Notes: generated from the sequence alone by a model not told the origin. A stretch of DNA of 7,857 bases from an uncultured Prevotellaceae bacterium (GCA_900313845.1 OMTC01000123.1:1-7857); one strand, 5' to 3'. Positions 1 to 6,510 are shown, counted from the first letter of the stretch. Translations and numbers: made by a program.

Positions 1-544
1 ATGATGAATGAGATGCAATGCCTAATTCTTCAGCAATCTCCTTGTGGGTCATGCCTTCGAACACCGAAAGACGGAACACTTTCCCATATCCATCGGGCAG
101 TCGGTCCACCATCCTCAGCACTTCATCAAGAGGCACACCTCTCACGTCTAAGTCCTCATCTTCCGTGCTGATGAACTCCGCTTCGTTGGTTTCCTCCAGC
201 GATATCATGGGCAAGGTCGAGCGATGCTCTTTGTATTTTAACGCCACATTTCTTACTATCGCCCTCATCCACGCGTCAGCACGCTGTTTGTCTCGCAGTC
301 GGTCGAACGACGTAAAGATAATGACGAATGCATCGTGCAGCACATCATCCACCGTCTGTCTGTCATTGATATAACGCCGACATACGCCCCTCATCTGCTG
401 GGCGTATGCCGCATACAGTTTGCCGAGTGCCTGCTCGTCGCCCTGTTTGCATTGTTCTATCAATTGTGCAACATCCATGTTCAATTCCATGTTTCTATCT
501 TCATAGTTCCGAAACATGGGAAAAGACTGCATGTCCTCATCCAT
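1..544 (-). CDS. ECF-type RNA polymerase sigma-70 factor, C-terminus cut by window edge
   Basis: The frame is open from the ATG at 544 to the window edge (181 codons), so only the extreme C-terminus is missing. Region 2 lies at about residues 24-95 and contains the core-binding and -10-recognition signature (DDVLHDAFVIIF, then FDRLRDKQRADAWM). An acidic linker (EETNEAEF, STEDEDLD) follows. Region 4 begins near residue 143 and has a helix-turn-helix (LPDGYGKVFRLSVFEGM, then THKEIAEELGIA), which contacts the -35 element in this family. The 'GIASHSS' ending matches a common Bacteroidales ECF group. The start is uncertain. ATG 544 follows an A7 tract, typical of Bacteroidetes leaders, whereas ATG 490 (MELNMDVAQLIEQCKQGDE) gives a more typical N-terminus for the family. 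No anti-sigma gene is visible, as it would lie beyond the edge. The gene diverges from the secreted-protein cluster. The family call is firm; the regulon is unknown. Confidence 0.93.
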   Translation of the reverse strand, partial: MDEDMQSFPMFRNYEDRNMELNMDVAQLIEQCKQGDEQALGKLYAAYAQQMRGVCRRYINDRQTVDDVLHDAFVIIFTSFDRLRDKQRADAWMRAIVRNVALKYKEHRSTLPMISLEETNEAEFISTEDEDLDVRGVPLDEVLRMVDRLPDGYGKVFRLSVFEGMTHKEIAEELGIASHSS

Positions 545-573
545 TTTTTTTGAAAAAACTTTCACTTCGTCTG

Positions 574-581
574 CAAAAATA
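574..581 (-). promoter_or_regulatory. Candidate -7 element of the sigma factor gene
   Basis: Read on the minus strand this is TATTTTTG, a full match to the Bacteroidetes -7 consensus TAnnTTTG. It lies about 30 bases before the ATG at 544. No good TTTG stands at the -33 distance; only a T-rich stretch is present near 613-620. If the element is real, the leader to ATG 544 is very short, while ATG 490 would have a leader of roughly 80 bases. Confidence 0.4.
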
Positions 582-709
582 CGGAATATGCCTCAAATGG
601 AGGAAGAATACGCGGAAAAACACATGCTTTTCCCTTTTGCACTTGTCGGTTTCTCATGGAATTCCAAGCTGCACTCTCTTTGCTGATGAAATTTTTTTTG
701 TCTTTTATA

Positions 710-739
710 TTTGTGCTACGATTATTTGTTGTATCTTTG
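710..739 (+). promoter_or_regulatory. Bacteroidetes-type promoter of the secreted-protein cluster
   Basis: A TTTG at 710-713 (-33 element) and TATCTTTG at 732-739 (perfect TAnnTTTG -7 element) are separated by 18 bases, close to the usual spacing for the primary sigma factor of this phylum. Transcription should start near 744-747, leaving a leader of about 65 bases before the ATG at 813. That leader is A/T-rich and has no Shine-Dalgarno sequence. A T8 run lies just upstream at 692-699. Confidence 0.7.
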
Positions 740-812
740 CTTTGTAATGCTGAAAACAGTAAGTTTTACGAAATGATTAACTAACGATATTAACTAATAA
801 ATTGTTTCTAAC

Positions 813-1856
813 ATGAAAAAACGTCTTTACTCCATGATGCTGCTGTTGACGTTGATGCTTTTCGCTCAGTCGGCACAGGCGCAATTCTCCGCATCTATTT
901 CGGAGGAATTGAAAGATGACTATGCCACAACGAACATCTCGTTCAGTTTGGCAGAAGTTGCTACAACCCTCAACACCACCGCTGACGTGTTGATTGAGGA
1001 ACTCGACAAATGGAAGTCGTCGGGTTATCCGATGACAGACATTTTCACGCTCGATGGACAGACCAACTTGTCGCATAGTGCCGACGATGGTGGTTTCTAT
1101 ATGGACAAGAGCGGACAGATGTCGTGGTGGAGCTCTGAAGGCTATTGGTATTGCCAACTCTACTGGGATGCCGAGGCCGACGAGATTATCATTGGCATTG
1201 GTCAGAATCCTACGAAGCCGCTCACCGTAGGCGATGTATGCAGTTGTTTGCTTGCCATCAACTTCAATGGTCGCAAAGCCACGTTCGCTATCACGCTTAC
1301 CATCCTTGCAAGTGAGGGCATCGACAAGACACCTGTCATCACGATTGCCGACTTGACGATTGTGGGTGAAACGACCTTCAAAGCAGAGCAGAAACCCGAT
1401 GTGAGTTGGACGAATGTACCTTACACCATCGACACAGAGGGCATTGCCGAGGCATTGGGTATCAATCCTGAATACATGGCACAGAAACTGAAGTACATGC
1501 TCTATGCCAAGCACTTCAATGCTTCTACCGAGATGTGGGATGCAGATTTGACCAACAATTTCACGGCTACTCCTTCCCCTGGTTTCTGGTTCATGCGTGG
1601 TGTGTATGATGAGGAAACGGGTGCAGAATTGTCGGAATGTACGCAGGGCCCTTACGGTGAAGGCGATGTGTTCTGGGTGGCATCCTTGGCATACGATGCA
1701 GAAGCGGATGCTGTCAACTGCACGATGGGACAATATCCTAACGGCATGAAAATGGACGAAACGCGCAATGCCGATATCTATATTGTTTATGGCGACAAGG
1801 CATACATCATCCATTTCTATCTGACTGTGACTCTTGGCAATGTGAAGACCATCTAG
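813..1856 (+). CDS. Secreted DUF4859-like repeat protein, N-terminal part of a probably frameshifted gene
   Basis: 347 codons. The start gives a clear signal peptide (MKKRLYSMMLLLTLMLFAQS, then AQAQ), with likely cleavage near residue 23. Two related repeats follow, at about residues 35-170 and 200-340. Each opens with a strand and a helix of the type 'TEGIAEALGI', has a central aromatic motif (GFY at 94-96, GFW at 257-259) and closes with a strand such as 'ITLTIL' or 'LTVTL'. This layout matches my memory of DUF4859, a Bacteroidetes extracellular domain of unknown function; that name is by recall, not a search. The frame ends at a TAG (1854) immediately after the last strand of repeat 2, and the same kind of repeat resumes in another frame 6 bases later. 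I read this as the front of one gene whose remainder is the next frame. The repeats are seen directly; the export route and function are inferred. Confidence 0.8.
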   Translation: MKKRLYSMMLLLTLMLFAQSAQAQFSASISEELKDDYATTNISFSLAEVATTLNTTADVLIEELDKWKSSGYPMTDIFTLDGQTNLSHSADDGGFYMDKSGQMSWWSSEGYWYCQLYWDAEADEIIIGIGQNPTKPLTVGDVCSCLLAINFNGRKATFAITLTILASEGIDKTPVITIADLTIVGETTFKAEQKPDVSWTNVPYTIDTEGIAEALGINPEYMAQKLKYMLYAKHFNASTEMWDADLTNNFTATPSPGFWFMRGVYDEETGAELSECTQGPYGEGDVFWVASLAYDAEADAVNCTMGQYPNGMKMDETRNADIYIVYGDKAYIIHFYLTVTLGNVKTI

Positions 1857-1861
1857 ATTCC
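1837..1861 (+). other. Frame change between the two halves of the DUF4859-like gene
   Basis: The upstream frame stops at TAG 1854-1856 and the downstream frame starts at ATG 1862, shifted by -1. The downstream frame is open back to a TAA at 1739-1741, so the frames overlap by about 115 bases. Domain similarity places the change after 'LTVTL', which ends near 1836. One extra base before the CTAG would read through as L-D-S-M-E-I-D. The linker here is roughly 20 residues shorter than the other inter-repeat linkers, so a deletion of 3n+1 bases fits better than loss of a single base. No slippery heptamer is visible. Confidence 0.65.
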
Positions 1862-3205
1862 ATGGAAATCGACTTGGAAGGCATTGCCAAACTGTTCAGC
1901 GAGCAATTGGGACACGAAGTGACGGCAGCTGATTTCGTCTTGATGGGTACTGACGAATATGGTTCACTCACAGACCAATACACCGCTGATGCACCAGGAT
2001 TCTGGCTGACTGAGGCGAGTGCGGTGAACAGCTACTCCAACTCTTGCTATTTCGTGGATTATCTGGCAGAAAGCAGCATGTTGAAACTCGGCAACAAGCC
2101 TGACTATTTTATCGGTGGAGAAAAGTTGACGGGACATCTCTATTTCGTGGTGGAAGGCACGCATTACTATGAGTTCATCATCGACATGACGGTGATGTCG
2201 CCTGCTTACACTTTCGACACCTGTGAGGAAATCGAGTACAATTTGATTGCCAATGTGGTGCCAAGTGAAAGTTCTTGGGAAATAGGTAAGACGAGCATGA
2301 CGGAAGTTGAAGAACTGTTGGGCACTGCCAATGGCACTTTCTACGGTGTGACTGCTGAGGGTTTGGTTACGAAGCAGTATTCAGTGAGTGAGGCTTCTGA
2401 CTACGGTGGTGGCGGCTTCTGGATGTCGCCTGAGGATGAAAACCATTGGGCATACGCTGCAAGCTATTCAGGCACAGGCGCTTTCGCTGTTTGGTACTAC
2501 AATAGTGAACTCACTTGGTTTGCTGTGCCAGGTTTCCGTCAAATTGGTGACCAGAGCTTCGGTACATTCTATATTGCCAATCTTTGGGATGGCGTGAAGG
2601 TGAAACTGAATGTGACGCTGAACTTCGTGGAAAGTATAGATGATGTTGCCTTGAATGGCGAGGAAGACCTTGTGCTGCCTCCATTGAACGGCATGGATTA
2701 TGCCGAAACTCCTGTCGATTTGACGGCTTGCTTCAAGGCATTGGGCATTGTTGACGAGCAGGATTTCATCGACAATGTGATTTGGAAGGTACGTGGCACG
2801 AATGGCGCATTCTCACCAGTGGCTGACGAATACATCGACTACGACTTCGGCATCTGCTTCGACAAGGACGGAAACGCTACGAGCGAGGAAGCGGACATCG
2901 CTTTCTTTGCGGCTTTCTTCAACAAGGGTATTTCCGACTGCGGACAAAACTGCTTCCGTTCTTTGGCTATCGACGACACGCAGATTTATCAAACCACGTT
3001 GGTTGCATCCTACAACAACAGAAACTATGGCTTCAATATCACCATTGCTGACCCAGAACTGCTGGGTATCAGTGCTGTTGAATCTGCTTCTGAACGTCCT
3101 GTTGCTACTTACTCTTTGAGTGGTGCACGTATTCCTGCTCATGAGCGTGGCATGCAGATTCTGAAGACTTCTGATGGACGTGCCTTCAAGGTTTTAAAAC
3201 AATAA
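1862..3205 (+). CDS. DUF4859-like repeat protein, C-terminal part with sorting-like tail
   Basis: 447 codons. Three more repeats occur at about residues 1-115, 118-262 and 265-400. They share the opening helix (DLEGIAKLFSEQLG; MTEVEELLG; DLTACFKALG), central motifs (GFW at 46-48 and 185-187, a weaker DFGICF in the last) and a closing strand (IIDMTV; LNVTL; FNITIA). The final 45 residues (ATYSLSGARI, then GMQILKTSDGRAFKVLK) resemble the C-terminal sorting domain of type IX-secreted Bacteroidetes proteins. There is no signal peptide, and the first repeat lacks its N-terminal strand. ATG 1862 is therefore unlikely to be a natural gene start, and this is best read as the back of the gene beginning at 813. 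It could be translated alone by reinitiation after the TAG, but the product could not enter the Sec pathway. No Shine-Dalgarno is present. Confidence 0.75.
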   Translation: MEIDLEGIAKLFSEQLGHEVTAADFVLMGTDEYGSLTDQYTADAPGFWLTEASAVNSYSNSCYFVDYLAESSMLKLGNKPDYFIGGEKLTGHLYFVVEGTHYYEFIIDMTVMSPAYTFDTCEEIEYNLIANVVPSESSWEIGKTSMTEVEELLGTANGTFYGVTAEGLVTKQYSVSEASDYGGGGFWMSPEDENHWAYAASYSGTGAFAVWYYNSELTWFAVPGFRQIGDQSFGTFYIANLWDGVKVKLNVTLNFVESIDDVALNGEEDLVLPPLNGMDYAETPVDLTACFKALGIVDEQDFIDNVIWKVRGTNGAFSPVADEYIDYDFGICFDKDGNATSEEADIAFFAAFFNKGISDCGQNCFRSLAIDDTQIYQTTLVASYNNRNYGFNITIADPELLGISAVESASERPVATYSLSGARIPAHERGMQILKTSDGRAFKVLKQ

Positions 3206-3214
3206 CTTAATTAC

Positions 3215-3359
3215 AAAGCCCCCTCCCGTCCTCCCCGAGGGGAGGAGAAGAACGTGAAGCGATTCCATCCGTATGGCATTTTTCACTTTTCACTTTTCAC
3301 TTTTCACTTTTCTCTTTTCTCTTTCTCCTCCCCCTCGGGGGAGCAGGTGGGGGGCTTCA
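3215..3359. repeat. Compound intergenic element: GC-rich inverted arms flanking a heptamer array
   Basis: The left arm (3215-3247) and right arm (about 3325-3359) are imperfect inverted copies of each other over roughly 33 bases. Both read AAGCCCCC at the outer edge and GAGG/GGAG at the inner edge when aligned on one strand. Each arm is also internally palindromic (CTCCCCGAGGGG and CTCCCCCGAGGGGG). The arms enclose a short unique stretch and the heptamer array. The whole could fold into one long hairpin between the genes on either side. It resembles dispersed GC-rich intergenic repeats I associate with Bacteroidales; that it recurs in the genome is inferred. Confidence 0.75.
3280..3321 (+). 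repeat. Heptamer tandem array, TTTTCAC x4 then TTTTCTC x2
   Basis: Four exact TTTTCAC units (3280-3307) are followed by two TTTTCTC units (3308-3321) and a decaying pyrimidine tract that runs into the right GC-rich arm. With a 7-bp unit, loss or gain of copies by strand slippage is likely, so copy number may vary between strains. The array lies wholly between genes; the short frame crossing it encodes only repeating F/H/S/L/T residues. Confidence 0.9.
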
Positions 3360-3374
3360 ATAATACTTTAATCA

Positions 3375-4487
3375 ATGATACGAACATTTTTATTAACAAT
3401 GTTGCTGGCACTGTCGTCCGTATTGCAAGCACAGACGGGACCCCGACTGGTGGACCGCTATCGCACGCTCTATTCGGGTAAGAATTTGGTGCTGACAACG
3501 ACCAAAGGCAAGAGCTATTTCTATTTCGTGGATTCGGAAAATGCGCAACTTTTCGTGCTCGGTGCCGACTCCGTGACGATTGCTGGCGATAGCTATGCCA
3601 AGGCAGAAATCAAGGGAATACGTCTGAAAGAAGTGCCCAAGGTGATGCTGAATGAAGATAGCACCGTGTTCACCTCTCGCACGGTGGAACACGGATTGTT
3701 GGCTTTCCGTCGCTCACTCGCCGTGGGCAAATGGAACTCTCTGATTGTGCCTTTCGATTTGACAGGAAAACAAGTGCGTGATGCTTTCGGTGATGACTGC
3801 GTGGTGGCAAAGGTGAAAGGCGTGACGAATGGCGAAGAGGTGATTCTTGAATTCGACACCGTGGATGTGCAGACTGACGATGTGGTGATTGCAGCATCCA
3901 CACATTATCTCATTCGTCCTACTCGTGAAGCTGACATTCCTGCGGGAAAGAAACTCTATCTCACCTTCGATGATGTGCGTGGTGTGGAAGGCCCTATCTA
4001 CGTTATTCCTGATGTCAGTTTAGGAAAGAGCAATTATGCCACAGCTCGCCTCTACAAATCCGACGACGAGACAACCAAAATCCGTATTCGTGGCACCTTC
4101 CTCCGTCTTGACAATACGGTGATGACTGGGCGCATCATTCGCAATAAGAAGGCATCGCCTGGTTCCTATGTGTTGAATGATGAAGGCATCTTCGAGCAGC
4201 ATGCCGATTCCGTCATCGTGCCCGGTTTCCAATCGTGGCTCGAAGTGGAGGAAATTGCTGAAGCAAGCACACTGCGCTTCTTCGTGAATGGCATTGAAGA
4301 GGAGATAGGTTCTATTTCTTCTGCCATTGCTGCCATTACGAATGATGAGAAGCGCGCATTGAGTGGTCCGGTGTACGACCTCATGGGTCGCCAAGTGGGC
4401 TATTTGGAGCGGGGCAGTCAGTTGCAGTCGCTTGAATTGCCATCAGGAATATATTTGGTTAATGGTAAGAAATATTTGAAACGATGA
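3375..4487 (+). CDS. Secreted protein of unknown function with C-terminal sorting-like tail
   Basis: 370 aa. A signal peptide (MIRTFLLTMLLALSSVLQAQ) should be cleaved near residue 19. The mature part is predicted to be strand-rich. Residues about 115-145 carry 'KWNSLIVPFDLTGKQVRDAF', a module I recognise from many Prevotella and Bacteroides surface proteins ('W-N-x-x-x-x-P-F-x-L'), with no assigned function. The last 40 residues (VYDLMGRQV, then LPSGIYLVNGKKYLKR) are a textbook 'YDLxGR...GIYxxNGKKxLK' tail, which fits type IX secretion and surface attachment or, if that system is absent, a C-terminal beta-domain. The start follows an A/T-rich leader without Shine-Dalgarno, and no TAnnTTTG promoter is evident, so it is probably cotranscribed from 710-739. 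Its TGA overlaps the next start (ATGA), implying translational coupling with the metallopeptidase-like gene. No catalytic motif was found. Confidence 0.82.
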   Translation: MIRTFLLTMLLALSSVLQAQTGPRLVDRYRTLYSGKNLVLTTTKGKSYFYFVDSENAQLFVLGADSVTIAGDSYAKAEIKGIRLKEVPKVMLNEDSTVFTSRTVEHGLLAFRRSLAVGKWNSLIVPFDLTGKQVRDAFGDDCVVAKVKGVTNGEEVILEFDTVDVQTDDVVIAASTHYLIRPTREADIPAGKKLYLTFDDVRGVEGPIYVIPDVSLGKSNYATARLYKSDDETTKIRIRGTFLRLDNTVMTGRIIRNKKASPGSYVLNDEGIFEQHADSVIVPGFQSWLEVEEIAEASTLRFFVNGIEEEIGSISSAIAAITNDEKRALSGPVYDLMGRQVGYLERGSQLQSLELPSGIYLVNGKKYLKR

Positions 4488-6040
4488 AAAAAGCTATTAT
4501 ATCGATATTATTGCTGAGCTCACTGGCATGTGAACAGGTACAGGCTCAGGACACGCTTTGGGTGCGCTTCGACAACCGTTTCAGAGCCAACGCTGTGATG
4601 CCGATTCAGAATGTGGACTCCATTTCGCTCACACCTTCTCGACTTCGATTCTATAATCCGACACTTGCCACGGGCTATACAGATAAGAATGTGTCGTCTT
4701 TCCTTCCGATTGATGAGTCGGAAATGTGTTTCACCAATCCTGGACGCTATCTCTTGAAACCAGATTTATATAGTGGTACGGACTATATGAACAGTGCTGC
4801 TTCTTCGGGCTACAACTTTGCGCATAGCCAGGAAAGCGAGCATTATGCAGTGTTCTGGGATGTGCGCTATGGTGAGGACCCTGCCAAGTTGCAATTCCCT
4901 GGTGATGGCAATGTGGCAAGTGCCGCACAAATTCTGAACATCGGAGAACGTTGCTGGGACAAGTATTGCGAACTGGGCTTTATGAAACCCGAAGTTTCGA
5001 CCACTCAGAAATACAAGATTCAGCTCTATGTACCTTATCAGAAGGAATGGCGTGCTGATGCCTCGGGTACTTACGGTGCTGGCTCCTCTGAAAAGACGGG
5101 TATCGGACATTTCAATCCTTGGGCAGCCAATGCGCGTGGAGGACATACCGTGGCGCATGAGGTGGGGCACACCTTCCAATACTTGGTTTCTGCCGACTTG
5201 GGCATGAATCATGGCTACAACTATGGCTATGGTGATGGAGCTTCAGGAGGAAACGGTTGGTGGGAGAGTTGTGCCGATTGGCAGGCATACAAGATTTTCC
5301 CTGAGCGTCAGTTCACGGATGGTGAATACTTCGAAGGATATATTCCACTTTGCCATCTCAACTTCATGCATGAGGACATGCGTTATCAGAACTGCTTCAT
5401 GCAAGACTGGTGGTGCATGAAGCACGGTACGGATTTCATTGGTCGCCTTTGGCGTGAATCCAACAGACCCGAAGACCCAATAGAAACCTACATGCGTCTT
5501 GCCGGACTCTCACTGCCTGAATTCTGCGACGAGCAGATGGAGGGTTGCATGCGTATGGCAACCTGGGACATAGATGGTGTGCGGGACCGAGCTGCACATC
5601 GCATCGGCCAACATAAAACTTATTTGCATCGTTCTGCTGCTGACCGAAATTGGTGGGAAGTGGATTCTGCCCATTGTCCACAGAATTTCGGCTATAGCAT
5701 CATCAACATGAACAAGGTGGCTGCCGGTACTGTCATCAAGGCAAATTTCAAGGGCATTGCTGGAGCAAAAGGTTATCGAAGCATCTCCGTCAATCGGGCA
5801 GGATGGCGCTATGCCTTTGTGGCTCTCTCCAACGATGGCACTCGCACCTACGGTGAAGTTCAGCGCGATGCTGAAGGTGTAGCTACGCTCACCGTTCCTG
5901 CCGATGTGAAGAACATTTTCTTTGTTGTGATGGGTGCTCCTACCTATTATTGGCGTCATCCTTGGGATGATAATCCTTCCAACGATGAACAATGGCCTTA
6001 CCAAGTGAAGTTCGAGAATATTAATATTAAGGGGTATTAG
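4484..6040 (+). CDS. Secreted zinc metallopeptidase-like protein, DUF6055-like
   Basis: 518 aa. The signal peptide (MKKAIISILLLSSLACEQVQ, then AQ) is probably cut by signal peptidase I after A21; C16 sits in a poor lipobox (S-L-A-C), so a lipoprotein is less likely. A short N-terminal segment ('NVDSISLTPSRLRF') precedes the catalytic region. The active-site motif is H225-E226-V227-G228-H229, followed by T-F-Q. After a Gly/Tyr/Asn-rich loop comes W259-W260-E261-S-C-A-D-W. HEXXH with a downstream W-x-E-x-x-A-x-W is the gluzincin plan, with H225, H229 and E261 as likely zinc ligands and E226 as catalytic base. This matches my recall of DUF6055. The C-terminal part (about 405-518, containing 'RSISVNRAGWRYAFVALSND') looks like a beta-sandwich. 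It lacks the sorting-like tail of its neighbours. Peptidase activity and substrate are inferred; the motif is seen directly. Confidence 0.85.
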   Translation: MKKAIISILLLSSLACEQVQAQDTLWVRFDNRFRANAVMPIQNVDSISLTPSRLRFYNPTLATGYTDKNVSSFLPIDESEMCFTNPGRYLLKPDLYSGTDYMNSAASSGYNFAHSQESEHYAVFWDVRYGEDPAKLQFPGDGNVASAAQILNIGERCWDKYCELGFMKPEVSTTQKYKIQLYVPYQKEWRADASGTYGAGSSEKTGIGHFNPWAANARGGHTVAHEVGHTFQYLVSADLGMNHGYNYGYGDGASGGNGWWESCADWQAYKIFPERQFTDGEYFEGYIPLCHLNFMHEDMRYQNCFMQDWWCMKHGTDFIGRLWRESNRPEDPIETYMRLAGLSLPEFCDEQMEGCMRMATWDIDGVRDRAAHRIGQHKTYLHRSAADRNWWEVDSAHCPQNFGYSIINMNKVAAGTVIKANFKGIAGAKGYRSISVNRAGWRYAFVALSNDGTRTYGEVQRDAEGVATLTVPADVKNIFFVVMGAPTYYWRHPWDDNPSNDEQWPYQVKFENINIKGY

Positions 6041-6091
6041 AATTGCTCATCCTACGCCAGTTCAGGATAAAAGGACTGCTTCTGATGCAGC

Positions 6092-6135
6092 GCATTAGGG
6101 GATTTTCTGCCTCGCTTTAGGGACTTTTCAGAACT
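6092..6135 (+). repeat. Two-copy imperfect 22-bp direct repeat
   Basis: Two adjacent units (6092-6113 and 6114-6135) share the pattern GCnTTAGGG followed by A/T-rich TTTTC. The match is loose and could be chance. It is worth noting only because the period, 22 bp, equals that of the stronger array at 6359-6471. Confidence 0.3.
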
Positions 6136-6181
6136 TTATGTGTGGGTTGACTGAACCGCTCCTTTGGATTCAACTAGTTGC

Positions 6182-6213
6182 CGAGGGCTCGCTATCGAAA
6201 TGGCGAGCCTTCG
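6182..6213. other. Perfectly compact hairpin with a CGAA loop
   Basis: The arms 6182-6195 and 6200-6213 pair over 14 positions (CGAGGGCTCGCTAT with ATGGCGAGCCTTCG, including two G-T wobbles), closing on CGAA. No T-tract follows, so on its own it is not a classic terminator. A small 5-bp hairpin (CGTTG/CAACG, 6212-6224) directly follows and leads into the terminator at 6225. Confidence 0.7.
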
Positions 6214-6224
6214 TTGTTGCAACG

Positions 6225-6263
6225 CCGAGCCTTCGCTATAAAAACGTTGAGGGCTCGGTTTTT
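6225..6263 (+). terminator. Probable intrinsic terminator of the secreted-protein cluster
   Basis: CCGAGCC (6225-6231) pairs exactly with GGCTCGG (6252-6258), and five T residues (6259-6263) follow immediately. The loop is long (20 bases), which weakens the call. The stem sequence is a near inverted copy of the hairpin just upstream, so alternative pairings between the two are possible. It lies about 185 bases past the metallopeptidase-like stop codon. Confidence 0.55.
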
Positions 6264-6358
6264 CAGTAAAATCAAAGGAAAGTGTCGGTTCATTCGAAGG
6301 AAAGATGTAGTACAATCAATGGAGAGCGTTAGTAAATTCGATGCCTTTCATTTTCTAA

Positions 6359-6471
6359 AGCGGTGCATCGTCATCGTGAAAGCGGTGCAGTGTTTGTGTC
6401 GTAGTGGTGCAGCGTATGTGTCGTAGTGGTGCAGTGTTCGAGTCATAGTGGTGCAGTTTTTGATGTCGCTT
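6359..6471 (+). repeat. Five tandem copies of a 22-bp repeat
   Basis: Contiguous units begin at 6359, 6381, 6403, 6425 and 6447. Each opens with AG(C/T)GGTGCA, and units 2-5 share AGYGGTGCAG followed by a more variable T/G-rich half ending near GTCGT. The last unit is 25 bases long, and a partial sixth opening (AGTGGGG) follows at 6472. The first unit is the most diverged. There are no spacers between units. A 22-bp period is about two helical turns, so the conserved half of each unit would lie on the same face of the DNA. Confidence 0.88.
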
Positions 6472-6510
6472 AGTGGGGGATGAATGAAAAGGTGATGATG
6501 CGAGTATTAT

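Noticed and set aside
18..747. Overlapping plus-strand frames at the left end
   Set aside because: Those up to 553 mostly lie opposite the sigma factor gene, which has clear region 2 and region 4 motifs. The one reaching 747 runs through the divergent promoter region and shows no domain features.
777..1814. 345-codon frame on the minus strand, antisense to the first DUF4859-like frame
   Set aside because: It is long, but rich in C, H and R as expected of a shadow frame. The plus strand has a signal peptide, domain repeats and a promoter at the right place.
1837..1861. Programmed -1 ribosomal frameshift joining the two DUF4859-like frames
   Set aside because: The direction would fit, but no X-XXY-YYZ slippery heptamer, Shine-Dalgarno-like stimulator or strong hairpin was seen around the TAG, and the linker is also too short.
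3254..3481. 75-codon frame across the heptamer array
   Set aside because: Its sequence is just the translated TTTTCAC repeat (F/H/S/L/T), and it then overlaps the signal peptide of the real gene at 3375 in another frame.
5510..6004. 164-codon minus-strand frame opposite the metallopeptidase-like gene
   Set aside because: Shadow frame. The plus strand there continues the same open protein to its C-terminal domain, and no minus-strand promoter or family signature was found.
6076..6090. Small CTGC/GCAG hairpin after the metallopeptidase-like gene as a terminator
   Set aside because: The stem is only 4 bp and no T-tract follows. The hairpin at 6225-6263 is a better candidate.
6178..6426. 82-codon frame in the gap before the ribosomal operon
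   Set aside because: It reads through hairpins and tandem repeats, has no recognisable features and no promoter, and its arginine-rich content comes from the repeats.
6359..6480. CRISPR array
   Set aside because: Units are directly adjacent with no spacers, the unit is 22 bp, and no cas gene is present.
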